Part shown: positions 18,569 through 26,947 of the stretch, in pieces | How the letters are laid out: every line of letters begins with the position of its first letter | Numbering within the stretch: position 1 is the first letter of the stretch | Assembly (NCBI RefSeq): GCF_004341515.1 | Contig: NZ_SLZF01000007.1 | Coordinates: 248,001-312,000 of the forward strand | Direction of reading: 5' to 3' | Source: Allobosea sp. BK604 | GTDB taxonomy: Bacteria > Pseudomonadota > Alphaproteobacteria > Rhizobiales > Beijerinckiaceae | Length of the DNA stretch: 64,000 nucleotides | Notes under the pieces: generated by a model | The model's database searches: none | Told to the model about the DNA's origin: nothing | The model's input: the letters and a program-made list of their open reading frames with translations, nothing else | Program-made: the position numbers and the translations under genes

Positions 18569-19056
18569 GAGCTGGCGGCCTCGGTTGTCTCGCCGTGACG
18601 CTGGCGCTGGCGCATCGCCTGTGCCCGCTCCTGCAACGTCCGGAAATAGTCGGTCTCGACGATGGCCGAGACCTCGCGCTCCTTGCGCGTCTGGTCGATC
18701 TCGATGGTCAGGCGCTGCACCTGGCTGCGCAGGGTGTCGTTCTCGTTCGTGACCGTCCGGTTGGCGTCCTCGAGCCGGCGATTGGCTTCCTTGAGCTCGG
18801 CCAGCATCTCGCCGAGACGATATTCGCGGGCCTCGATCTGCACGGCCATGCTGGCGAAGGCCTCGGCCAGCTCCTGCAGCACGGCGGGTGCGCCGGCGTC
18901 GATGGTCATCGCGAAGAGGCTGTCGATCTTGCCGTAATCCCCGCGCGCGAGCTCGCCGCAGAGGTCGCGCAGCCGCCGTTGAAATTCACTCGTCTCGTCT
19001 TTCACGCCGCTCTCCCAGAGCCGGATGACTTCAGCCGCTGTCGCCGGCGCCGCCAT
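18565..19056 (-). CDS. Coiled-coil protein paired with the ParA-like ATPase
   Basis: 163 residues from the ATG at 19056 (MAAPATAAEV). In-frame ATGs at 19134 and 19149 would lengthen it, but the added residues look non-coding. Residues about 75-130 form a strongly heptad-like coiled coil (LAELKEANRRLEDANRTV and following), ending in a basic Gln/Arg-rich tail. I do not recognise the family. Its end overlaps the ParA-like gene by ATGA, so the two are co-translated and likely interact. It could be an adaptor that links the ATPase to a T6SS component. Confidence 0.75.
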   Translation of the reverse strand: MAAPATAAEVIRLWESGVKDETSEFQRRLRDLCGELARGDYGKIDSLFAMTIDAGAPAVLQELAEAFASMAVQIEAREYRLGEMLAELKEANRRLEDANRTVTNENDTLRSQVQRLTIEIDQTRKEREVSAIVETDYFRTLQERAQAMRQRQRHGETTEAASS

Positions 19057-19382
19057 CTGAAGTCCAGATCCGTCTCTCACCAGGTCATTCGAGCATGGCC
19101 GCGCCCGAATCCCGGGCCCAATTCTGCCGAACATGCTCCAGCCGCGCACCTTAGAGGATCGATCATGACAGAACGAGGAAGGTTACTCGTCCGATCTGGC
19201 CGCCGAATCGTGCAGACGGTTTCGGTTGGAGATCGCGCCTTGTGCCCGGCTGGAATAGCGGTTCATCGCCGGATTCGACAAGATGTGCTGTGAACGGGCG
19301 TTACGTAACCGTAATCGAATCTTCGCAATAGGACTCTAGTCTCGTTAATCGAATAAACAGATTAAGGGTTCGGGGCGCCGGC
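19057..19382. promoter_or_regulatory. Divergent promoter region with palindrome and direct repeats
   Basis: This region separates the minus-strand ParA pair from the plus-strand partner-switch genes. It contains a perfect palindrome GTTACGTAAC (19300-19309) and two direct copies of TAATCGAAT (19312-19320 and 19346-19354) 34 bases apart, in an AT-rich patch ending 28 bases before the next ATG. The layout suggests a regulated promoter, but I recognise no specific regulator and no GG-N10-GC sigma-54 element. Confidence 0.4.
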
Positions 19383-19829
19383 ATGTTGGCTCGCGGAATT
19401 CATGTCGTGCTGCGCAGCGACACTCACGAAATCCGCAAGCTGGCGGATGCAATCGAGTATCTCTCCGATTCGCTGCAATTGCCGCCGCCCATGGTGTTCC
19501 GGCTCAATCTGGCCCTCGACGAGCTGATCACCAACACCATCGCCTACGGCTATGCCGAGCGGAAGGATGGGGAGATCGACATCGAGATGCGCCGCCACGA
19601 CGACCGGGTCGTGGTCAAGCTGATCGACCACGCCATCGCTTTCGATCCTTTCGATGTCGATGTCGCCGACACGACCTCCGCCCTGGAGGAACGGCCTGTC
19701 GGCGGGCTCGGCATCCATTTCGTCCGCACCCTCATCGACGAGGTCAGCTATAGCCGTGACGACGACCGCAATGTCATCACCCTGACCTTGCTGTTCCCGC
19801 CGCAGCTTGCCAGCGCGGCCGATGCCTGA
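19383..19829 (+). CDS. RsbW-like ATP-binding protein (anti-sigma/partner-switch kinase)
   Basis: 148 residues, a single HATPase_c_2 domain. The N-box is NLALDELITNTIAYGY; the G1 box is degenerate (LIDHAIAFDP instead of DDGxPFDP); the G2 box is GGLGIHFVRTLID. Such proteins phosphorylate a Ser on a STAS partner and bind a target in exchange. The STAS gene follows after 66 bases. No sigma factor lies next to it, so its target may be a T6SS protein rather than a sigma factor. Confidence 0.85.
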   Translation: MLARGIHVVLRSDTHEIRKLADAIEYLSDSLQLPPPMVFRLNLALDELITNTIAYGYAERKDGEIDIEMRRHDDRVVVKLIDHAIAFDPFDVDVADTTSALEERPVGGLGIHFVRTLIDEVSYSRDDDRNVITLTLLFPPQLASAADA

Positions 19830-19895
19830 CATGTCAACCGTTGAACCGGGAGCGCCGGTTTCCCGCACTCTCAAGATGATGGAGATCGTCCGCTC

Positions 19896-20231
19896 ATGAT
19901 CGAGTCGGATTGGGTTGAGGAAGTGCTGGTGCTGGCTCTCAAGGGCCGGCTCGACAGCGTCAATGCGAGCGCCGTCGAGCTGTCGATCACGGACGAGATC
20001 AAGCAGGGCGCCAATCGGCTCGTGCTGGATTTCTCCGAGGTGCCCTATGTGTCCAGTGCCGGCCTGCGCGTCGTGCTCGTGGTGGCGAAACGCCTGAAGG
20101 AGGTCGGTGGCAAGCTCGTCCTCATCGGGCTGACTCCCTCCGTCCATGAGGTTTTCTCGATCAGCGGCTTCCTCCAGATCCTGACGGTCTGCGAGGATCG
20201 CGACGCCGCCATGGCCAAGCTTGGCGAATGA
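19896..20231 (+). CDS. STAS-domain anti-sigma-factor antagonist
   Basis: 111 residues, one STAS domain. The conserved loop reads FSEVPYVSSAGLRVVL, with the Ser pair that RsbW-like kinases phosphorylate. It is the expected partner of the ATP-binding protein just upstream. The PP2C phosphatase at 6769 could in principle act on it, which would complete a kinase/antagonist/phosphatase switch within this locus; that link is inferred. Confidence 0.88.
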   Translation: MIESDWVEEVLVLALKGRLDSVNASAVELSITDEIKQGANRLVLDFSEVPYVSSAGLRVVLVVAKRLKEVGGKLVLIGLTPSVHEVFSISGFLQILTVCEDRDAAMAKLGE

Positions 20232-20403
20232 GTTCCGCGCCGGCCCCGTGGCCGGTGCCCGCCGCTGATTCCCGATGGCTTAACTGACCGCGGTGTCGCG
20301 GAAATTCGCGCTCGCGATTCCCTTTCGTCACGTCCATGTCATGCGCAGGCGGGACGGTTGAAATCTCTGGATTTCCGTCGTTGTCTCGGGCGTCGCCTTA
20401 CTC

Positions 20404-23400
20404 ATGGCCTTGATCATCAAACCGCGCACTCTGGGCTTGTTGGCCAAGACGGAGCGTCGAGCCGTGGGCGCGAGCTACATCGTCTCGGCCTTCGGCATGT
20501 TCGACCTGGCGCAGCCGGATCCCTACCGGCTCGAGGGCGAGCAGGCGATGTGGATGATGACAGCGAAGGAGCTGCCGTCCGGAGCGGTTTTCGATCTCGG
20601 CATGCCCAAGCCGACGGCGGAGGTGATGATCGCCGGTCATGCCGCAGCGCTCGGCGGCGAGCCGGTGCAGCGCATTGGCCTCGCCTGGGCGATCGGCAAT
20701 CTCCAGAAGCAGCTGCTGGTCACCGGTGACCGCGTCTGGCGGATGGCGGGCGCGACCGCGGTGCCGACCGAGCCGCAATCCTTCCTGCAGATGCCGCTGG
20801 TGCCGCAGCGCTGCTTCGGCGGCGAGGGTCATGGCTCCAATCCCGCAGGCATCGGCTTCAGGGCGCAGGAGCGCCTGATGGCGCGCGAGACGGTCGCGCT
20901 GCCCAATATCGAGACGCCGGAAGTCGCCATCCGCTCGATCGGCGATACGCCGCCGCCGCCACGCTTCGGACCGATGGCGGTCGATGCCAAGGAGCGGCTG
21001 CAATATTCCGGCACCTATGACGATCACTGGATCAAGAACCTCGCGCCGGCTCTGGCGGAAGATGCCGACCCCAGGCTCTTCCTATTTGCGCCGCCGGACC
21101 AGCGCCTGCCGCAGCATCTCGAAGGCAACGAGGGCTATGGCCTGCGCAATTTCGCCGCCGATGCGCCGGAGATCCAGCAGCATCTGCCCGGCTTCCGGGT
21201 GCGCTGCTTCATCGGCTGGACCGATCCGCAAAAGCCGATCGTCGAATTGCCGATGCGGATCGACACGCTCTGGTTCTTCGCCGGCGCACGCCGCGGCGTC
21301 ATGGTCTATCGCGGCGCGACGCCGGTCGAGGATATCGAGGCCGCCGACATCGCCGATGTCATGCTCGCCTATGAGCGGATGGGCGAGGAGCCGCGCCCGC
21401 TCAGCCATTATCTCCAGGTCCGGGCGCTGCGCACCAATCCCGAGACCGCCTTCAAATACGCCTTCTCCGAGCATCAGCTGACGCCGGAGCTGCCGCAGGA
21501 GGAACGCGACCGCCGCACCGCCAAGCGTCAGGCGCTCGCGGCCGAGCGGCGGCAGAAGCGGCGCGAAGCCATGGAGTGGGGCATCCAGAGGGAACTGGAA
21601 CGCTCCGGCGTGCGCAAGGAATTATGGCCCGCTTTCGAGATGGGGGAGGCGGAGGACGAGATCCTCATGCCGCTTCCGGAGGAACTCGAGAGCGGCGAGG
21701 TCGACCTTGCGGAACTGCTCGACGGAATCGAGGCGCTCCAGGTCAAGAAGGAGGCCGAGCTCGACGCGATCGTCCAGAAGCAGCAGCCCCTTCTCGCCGC
21801 TATGAACGAGATCGCGTCGGGCGAGGCCGAGCCCGAGGCCATCGACCGCTTGCTCGCGCTGCTCGACAAGCCGGAAATGGCGGCCCAGGTCGACAGCGAG
21901 CTCAGTCAGCTGCCATCGGCCGCCGATCTGCCGTTCGATGTCGCCACGCCGGAAGGCACGCAGGCCGATGCGGCGCTGGCGCGCGCCGGGGATTGGCGCC
22001 GGGCCATGCTCGACGCCGCCGCGCCGAAGGTCGACGAGGCCGAGCAGCTGGCTCTGGCTCGCGGCCGTTTCCTTGGCCTGCCGGAGGGGCGCCCGCTCGA
22101 GCGCACGCGCCGGCAGCTGACGGAGGAGCGCTTCTCGATGCCCGATCTGCCGGGTATCCCGGCCCTGCCGGACGGGGCGGCCGCTGCGCCGGAGACCGTA
22201 TCGCTCGACGACGCCTTGCGTGCGCTCGAGGAGAACCCGTTCGCGCCGGCGGGCGCGGCGAAGCAGGTCAGGGACGCGCTCGACAGCGTCGACGCGAAGC
22301 TGGCGCAGACCCTGCCCAACCTGGCTCCGGGCGGCGGCTCGGCGCTGCGCGCGCTGATCCCGGCCGCCCCGCCGCCGCCGGCCTCTGCCGAGGACGCCTT
22401 GAGCGAAACCGGCGCCAGGCTGAAGCAGGCCCATGCGGAGATCCATGCCGGGCTCGATGCGGCCGAGGCGCAAATGATCGCCGGGCTTGCCGAGATGCGC
22501 CGGACATCGCCGCTGCCGCTGAAGCCGGACGTGCCGTTGACGCCGGGCGTGGCCAGGGCGCTGGGCGACCTGGTGATGGAACAGGCAGCTGCCGGCCTTG
22601 CTCTGGCCGGCCGGGATTTTGCCGGCGCCGACCTGTCCGATCGTGACCTCTCCGGTGTGGATCTCAGTGGTGCCCTTCTCGAGAACGCCAAGCTGGACCG
22701 CGCCCGCCTGGTCGGCGCGAGGCTGGTCAACGCGACGCTGGCCGGCGCCTCGCTGCGCGGTGCCGATCTCAGCGGCTCCGATCTGACCAATGCCAATCTC
22801 TGCAAGGTCGACGGCGAAGGCGCCCGCTTTGAGAGCGCCCGGCTGAGCGAGACCATGTTGCTCGAGGCCAGGTTGCCGGGCGTCTCGTTCGACGGGGCGG
22901 AGCTCAGCCGCCTGCAGATCATGATGACGCCGCTCGCCGGCGCCAGCTTCCGCCAGGCCCGTGTCGCCGACACGATCGTGATGCGCGCCGACCTCGCCGA
23001 CACCGACTGGCAGGCTTCGGTGCTCGAGCGCGTACAGGTGCTCGATACGCCGCTGGAGCGTGCCCGCTTCGCTACGGCGTCGCTGCATGAAGTCTGCATC
23101 CTGATGGCCAAGGCGGCCGGGATCGACTTCAGCGCCGCGCGCCTGTCGAGCGTGCTCTTCGCGGGCGAGGTCGACCTGCGCCAATCCTCCTTCGCACGGG
23201 CGACCTCCGCCGGCCTGACCTTCCAGAAGGCGGACCTGTCGCTGGCGGATTTCGCCAGGGGGCGGTTCGAGCGCCTGTGCTTCGTTGAAGCCGGGCTCGC
23301 CGGGGCCAGCTTCCGCGAGGCGACGCTGAAGCGCGGCATCTTCTCGCGCAATACGCTCACCAGCACCGATTTCTTTGCGGCCGACCTGCTGGAGGCGCAG

Positions 23401-23547
23401 TTCAATCGCGCCGACCTGACCGGCGCGAGCCTGCGCGCCTCGAATCTCTTCGGTGCCGACCTGATGGACGCGACGCTGTTCGGCGCCGACTTCAGCCGCG
23501 CGAACCTGACCCGAACGATCCTAGCGGTGGCCAGCGATGCCGGTTGA
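20404..23547 (+). CDS. DUF2169 protein with C-terminal pentapeptide repeats
   Basis: 1047 residues. The N-terminal third (about 1-300) is a DUF2169 domain (MALIIKPRTLGLL opening, WVVGDR-like region, GWTDPQKPIVELPMR). A long charged, alpha-helical linker follows (about 350-700). The C-terminal 330 residues are pentapeptide repeats of A(D/N)Lxx type forming a right-handed quadrilateral beta-helix. DUF2169 proteins are known in T6SS loci as adaptors that help load PAAR-linked cargo onto the spike. It opens a six-gene operon with PAAR-like and DUF3540 genes. A 172-base spacer precedes the ATG. The next gene overlaps its end by 11 bases. Confidence 0.88.
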   Translation: MALIIKPRTLGLLAKTERRAVGASYIVSAFGMFDLAQPDPYRLEGEQAMWMMTAKELPSGAVFDLGMPKPTAEVMIAGHAAALGGEPVQRIGLAWAIGNLQKQLLVTGDRVWRMAGATAVPTEPQSFLQMPLVPQRCFGGEGHGSNPAGIGFRAQERLMARETVALPNIETPEVAIRSIGDTPPPPRFGPMAVDAKERLQYSGTYDDHWIKNLAPALAEDADPRLFLFAPPDQRLPQHLEGNEGYGLRNFAADAPEIQQHLPGFRVRCFIGWTDPQKPIVELPMRIDTLWFFAGARRGVMVYRGATPVEDIEAADIADVMLAYERMGEEPRPLSHYLQVRALRTNPETAFKYAFSEHQLTPELPQEERDRRTAKRQALAAERRQKRREAMEWGIQRELERSGVRKELWPAFEMGEAEDEILMPLPEELESGEVDLAELLDGIEALQVKKEAELDAIVQKQQPLLAAMNEIASGEAEPEAIDRLLALLDKPEMAAQVDSELSQLPSAADLPFDVATPEGTQADAALARAGDWRRAMLDAAAPKVDEAEQLALARGRFLGLPEGRPLERTRRQLTEERFSMPDLPGIPALPDGAAAAPETVSLDDALRALEENPFAPAGAAKQVRDALDSVDAKLAQTLPNLAPGGGSALRALIPAAPPPPASAEDALSETGARLKQAHAEIHAGLDAAEAQMIAGLAEMRRTSPLPLKPDVPLTPGVARALGDLVMEQAAAGLALAGRDFAGADLSDRDLSGVDLSGALLENAKLDRARLVGARLVNATLAGASLRGADLSGSDLTNANLCKVDGEGARFESARLSETMLLEARLPGVSFDGAELSRLQIMMTPLAGASFRQARVADTIVMRADLADTDWQASVLERVQVLDTPLERARFATASLHEVCILMAKAAGIDFSAARLSSVLFAGEVDLRQSSFARATSAGLTFQKADLSLADFARGRFERLCFVEAGLAGASFREATLKRGIFSRNTLTSTDFFAADLLEAQFNRADLTGASLRASNLFGADLMDATLFGADFSRANLTRTILAVASDAG

Positions 23548-24607
23548 GACCCTGTTCGAGCATTTGCGGCACAATTGGCCATATCGCGACGGCGTGCTCG
23601 ACGGCCAGGACCTGTCCGGCACCAGCCTGGTCGACGGCACGCTCATGAAGTGCTCGTTCCGCAATGCGTCCTTCGCCGGGGCGGTGCTGCGCGACATGAC
23701 CTTCCTCGAATGCGATTTCAGCGATGCCAGCTTTGCCGGCGCCCGCATCGAGCGCTGCACCTTCGCCACCTGCATCATGCCGCAGACGGACTGGCGCGAG
23801 GCCGCCTTCGACCAGACCACGGTGATGGCCGGCGACGTCGCGCGCGGCACCTTCGTCGGCATGACCTTCACGCGCAGCTTCTTCATGAAGGCGGACCTGA
23901 GCCAGGCCGTCTTCGCCGAGGCGCAATTCACCAAGAGCTGCATCATGCATTGCAGGCTCGATGCGGTCGACCTGACGCGCGCGAGCTTGAACAATACCGG
24001 CATCATCCAGGCGGACCTGCGCCAGGCGGTGATCGACGGCCTGCGCTGCGACATCGCGCTCCTGACCGAGTGTGATCTCACCGAGCGTGACCTGCGCTCA
24101 ATGACGCTCGCGCGTGCCAACCTGACCGACGCCAGGCTCGACCGGGTGATCCTCTCCGGCGTGGACCTGAGCGGCGCCATGCTGTCGGGCGCGAGCCTCA
24201 CCGGAGCCGATCTCTCGGGCGCCACCGCGCCGGGCGCGATGTTCCTCAAGGCCGATTTGCGCGGCGCGACGCTGGCCGGCGCAAGACTCAGCAATGCGGT
24301 GTTCCAGGAGGCCAATCTGGGCGGGGCCAATCTCGATGGCGCACAGCTCGATATGGCGATCTTCACCGGCGCCGATGCTCGGGCGACCTCGTTCCGGCGG
24401 GCCCGCCTGGATTACGCGCTGTTCGACCATGCGGCGGTCGACAGCAGCGACTTCAGCGGCGCGCGTTTCCTGCGCACGGATTTCCACTGCGCCTCGACCG
24501 AGGGCGCGATTTTCATGGGGCAAACCGGCAGCGCGCTCGAAACCAACATGGCGCGGGCGGTCGGCGAACTCTACGATCCGCGCAAGGTTAGACCATGGTT
24601 GACGTAG
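23537..24607 (+). CDS. Pentapeptide-repeat protein
   Basis: 356 residues, nearly all pentapeptide repeats from residue 20 to about 335 (for example LSGTSLVDGTLMKCSF and ANLGGANLDGAQLDMAIF). The result should be a long, rod-like quadrilateral beta-helix without a catalytic domain. It starts inside the end of the DUF2169 gene (11-base overlap) and continues the same repeat type, so the pair may have come from duplication or splitting of one protein. In this operon it may be a scaffold or adaptor for spike cargo. An effector role cannot be excluded. Confidence 0.88.
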   Translation: MPVETLFEHLRHNWPYRDGVLDGQDLSGTSLVDGTLMKCSFRNASFAGAVLRDMTFLECDFSDASFAGARIERCTFATCIMPQTDWREAAFDQTTVMAGDVARGTFVGMTFTRSFFMKADLSQAVFAEAQFTKSCIMHCRLDAVDLTRASLNNTGIIQADLRQAVIDGLRCDIALLTECDLTERDLRSMTLARANLTDARLDRVILSGVDLSGAMLSGASLTGADLSGATAPGAMFLKADLRGATLAGARLSNAVFQEANLGGANLDGAQLDMAIFTGADARATSFRRARLDYALFDHAAVDSSDFSGARFLRTDFHCASTEGAIFMGQTGSALETNMARAVGELYDPRKVRPWLT

Positions 24608-24617
24608 GGGCAGATTA

Positions 24618-25022
24618 ATGTTCATGAACGCCAACGGCCCGATGCCGTGCATGAATTTCGCCTTCCCGGACGTCTGCCTGGTGCCGACACCGGCCGGGCC
24701 GATTCCGACCCCGTTCCCGAACATCGCGCTGATGCCCACTGCGATCCCGAGCCAGTTCAAAGTGCTGACGATGTGCATGCCGGCATCCAACCTGATGACC
24801 ACCGTCCCGATTTCGAACGGCGACAATCCGGGTGTGGCCATGGGCGTGGCCTCGGGCATGGTGATGGGGCCGAGCTCGGCGATGATGGGTTCGACCAATG
24901 TCATGGTCGGCGGGCCGCCCGCGGCCAAGATGACGATGCCGGCCAAGCAGAACGGCATCAGCCCCAACACGATCGGAATGACGATCAGTCCGGCCCAGAT
25001 CACGGTCCTGGTCCTGCGCTGA
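24618..25022 (+). CDS. PAAR-like spike-tip protein (DUF4150)
   Basis: 134 residues with the DUF4150 hallmarks: MNFAFPDVCLVPTPAGPIPTP, then a glycine/methionine-rich middle and the MGSTNVMVGGPPAAKMT segment. Unlike classical PAAR proteins it has no C-terminal toxin. PAAR and PAAR-like proteins form the pointed tip of the T6SS spike and carry cargo. It starts 10 bases after the pentapeptide gene; an in-frame ATG at 24624 is an alternative start. Confidence 0.88.
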   Translation: MFMNANGPMPCMNFAFPDVCLVPTPAGPIPTPFPNIALMPTAIPSQFKVLTMCMPASNLMTTVPISNGDNPGVAMGVASGMVMGPSSAMMGSTNVMVGGPPAAKMTMPAKQNGISPNTIGMTISPAQITVLVLR

Positions 25023-25056
25023 GGCCGTCCAGATAGCGCGCCCCCGGAGAAAGCCG

Positions 25057-26259
25057 ATGTCCAATACGCCTCCTGGATCTCCCAATTCCGGCCCTGGTGG
25101 GTCGGGCTCGGGCCCGAATTCCAATTCGGGGAATAACACGCCCGCCAATCCCTATTTCCGGGTGTTGCAGCCACAGACTCCGACCTCGGCCTTCACCGCG
25201 TCGAGCTATTTGCGCCTCGGCAACTATGTCGCGGACGAGACCGGCCTGCCGACCGGCCTGACGACGTCGACCAGCACGGTCGGTGTCGACAGCTCCAAGG
25301 GCGGCGCCAAGGAACAGGCCGAGGCTGCGGAGCTGAACGAGAAGAACGATCCCGCCAAGCAATATACCGCGACCAGCCAGTCCTCGACGGCCTACAAGAC
25401 GACGCCGACCGCTGTCGCCGCGACCGACCATGCCGGCATCCTGATCTATTCCGACGGCGAGCTGAACGAGAATATCGCCGGCGCGGCGCTGCAGAAATTC
25501 GGCAAGGGTCATGTCGTCGAGGTGACGACCGCCGATGCCAAATACGGCGTCGTCGAGGGCAAGCTCGACATCTCCGCGTCCAACGGCATCTTCGTCAAAG
25601 CAGGCCTGGTCGACACCAATACCGGCTCGGTGAGCCGGGCGGCGAATCTGGAGCTGACGGCGAGCGGCTATATCAAGCAGACCGCCTACGGCCCGCTCGA
25701 CGAGATTACCTACGGCACGACCCGGAAGAACTTCCACGGCGACGCCTATGACGAGTTCCACGGCTTCAAGGAATCGATCTTCCACGGCCGCGAGCACACC
25801 TATAAAATGAGCGGCGTCATGCAGTTGACGCTGAGCGGCGAGCTCATCATCAAGCTCTCAACCCAGTTCGCGCTGACGGCCGGCATCGACACCGGCATCC
25901 GCCTGGCGCTCGACATCAAGATGTTCATCGGCGGCAAGTTCGACATCGTCGTCCTCGAGGACGCCAAGATCGTGCTCGGCTTCTCCGAGAAGCTCGTCGT
26001 CGGCTCCGACTGGAAGATGGCGGGATCCGACATGAAGATACTCTCGACGGTCGATATGAAGTTCGCACCGGTAGCCGACATGAAGAAGGTTGGTTTCAAC
26101 GTCACGATCTGCGATTTCGACTTCAAGAAGCAGTTCATCAAGGCGGAATCGAGCGAGGCCGAAGCGCTGAAGAAGGCGTTCGAGGCCGGCATCAAGGACC
26201 TTAAGGCCGAGGGCGGCATGACCGAGGCCAAGGTCAAGCAGCTGACGGCGATGTTCTAG
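25057..26259 (+). CDS. Unrecognised T6SS-operon protein with octad (needle-like) repeats
   Basis: 400 residues; family not recognised. Residues 1-30 are a Gly/Ser/Asn/Pro-rich tail. Residues 218-249 are four tandem 8-residue units with Gly at position 3: TYGTTRKN, FHGDAYDE, FHGFKESI, FHGREHTY. A second 8-residue periodicity, xDMKxxxx, spans about 324-347. The region between is beta-rich and hydrophobic. Octads with a fixed Gly are the hallmark of the gp5/VgrG triple-stranded beta-helix needle. The VgrG at 8617 lacks this part, so this protein may be a detached needle or shaft element acting between PAAR-like tip and spike. The C-terminus (about 365-400) is helical and charged. GGAGAAA precedes the ATG. 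Confidence 0.75.
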   Translation: MSNTPPGSPNSGPGGSGSGPNSNSGNNTPANPYFRVLQPQTPTSAFTASSYLRLGNYVADETGLPTGLTTSTSTVGVDSSKGGAKEQAEAAELNEKNDPAKQYTATSQSSTAYKTTPTAVAATDHAGILIYSDGELNENIAGAALQKFGKGHVVEVTTADAKYGVVEGKLDISASNGIFVKAGLVDTNTGSVSRAANLELTASGYIKQTAYGPLDEITYGTTRKNFHGDAYDEFHGFKESIFHGREHTYKMSGVMQLTLSGELIIKLSTQFALTAGIDTGIRLALDIKMFIGGKFDIVVLEDAKIVLGFSEKLVVGSDWKMAGSDMKILSTVDMKFAPVADMKKVGFNVTICDFDFKKQFIKAESSEAEALKKAFEAGIKDLKAEGGMTEAKVKQLTAMF

Positions 26260-26266
26260 TCCGCCC

Positions 26267-26944
26267 GTGGCTGAGATGGACAGGATCGCGCCCCTCCCGG
26301 TGCTGGAGAGCTTGCTCGCGGCCGAGCCGGCGCAGGCGGAGCCCGCAATTGCCGGCCTCGCGACGGCGGTGGTCGCGGCCGTCGATGAGGATGCTGCTCA
26401 TGCCGATCTGCAGCTCGGCGGCGCATCCCTGCGCGCTGCCGTTGCCGTGAGCTGCCTGGTGCGGCCGATCCCGGGCGACAAAGTGCTCGCCTTCCGCGGG
26501 GATGGGGAAGCCTTCGTACTCGGCGTATTGGAGCGCGAGGCGCCAAATTACGCCACGCTCGCGCTGCCGGGGCATGGCAATCTGGCGATCGAGGGCGAGA
26601 CGCTCTCGCTCACGGCCCGCCAGCGGCTGGCCCTGAAGGCCGACGGGCTCGATCTCCAGGCGCGCACACTCGCCTTCATTGCCGACAAGGCGACCTGGCT
26701 CGGCAAGGCACTGACGGCCATCGTCGAGCGCTGGCACGTTTCGGCGAAGGCGCATGAGGTCAGCGCCGAGACGATGACGGCCAAGGCCGAGAACCGGATC
26801 GCGATCGTCGACCAGGTCGATACGCTGCGGGCGCAGACCCAATCCATCAAGATCGCCGGCATCGTCAGCGAGACGGCCCAGAGCAAGGTCATCGCGGTCA
26901 GCGACGATTTGCGGATGGACGGCAAACGCATCACGATGGGTTAG
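26267..26944 (+). CDS. DUF3540 protein (T6SS spike-associated)
   Basis: 225 residues from a GTG at 26267, or 222 from the ATG at 26276. The first 90 residues form a compact beta domain (SCLVRPIPGDKVLAF..FVLGVLER), resembling an OB-like gp5 head. The rest is a run of short beta-repeats (LAIEGETLSLTARQRLALKA and later LRAQTQSIKIAG) ending DLRMDGKRITMG. DUF3540 recurs with DUF2169 and DUF4150 in T6SS loci, which is the basis for the call. It starts 8 bases after the octad-repeat gene and probably works with it. Confidence 0.85.
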   Translation: MAEMDRIAPLPVLESLLAAEPAQAEPAIAGLATAVVAAVDEDAAHADLQLGGASLRAAVAVSCLVRPIPGDKVLAFRGDGEAFVLGVLEREAPNYATLALPGHGNLAIEGETLSLTARQRLALKADGLDLQARTLAFIADKATWLGKALTAIVERWHVSAKAHEVSAETMTAKAENRIAIVDQVDTLRAQTQSIKIAGIVSETAQSKVIAVSDDLRMDGKRITMG

Positions 26945-26947
26945 GGC

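Noticed and set aside
17759..19056. Plasmid or chromosome partition locus
   Set aside because: No ParB, no centromere-like iterons and no replication gene are nearby; the partner is a coiled-coil protein unlike ParB.
21906..23582. Long minus-strand open frame opposite the pentapeptide repeats
   Set aside because: It is Ser/Arg/Ala-rich and periodic only because the plus-strand repeats are periodic. No ribosome site or family similarity.
20404..24607. Pentapeptide tandem DNA as a CRISPR or other direct-repeat array
   Set aside because: The periodicity is 15 bases and encodes degenerate pentapeptides in an intact frame; there are no spacers or identical repeats.
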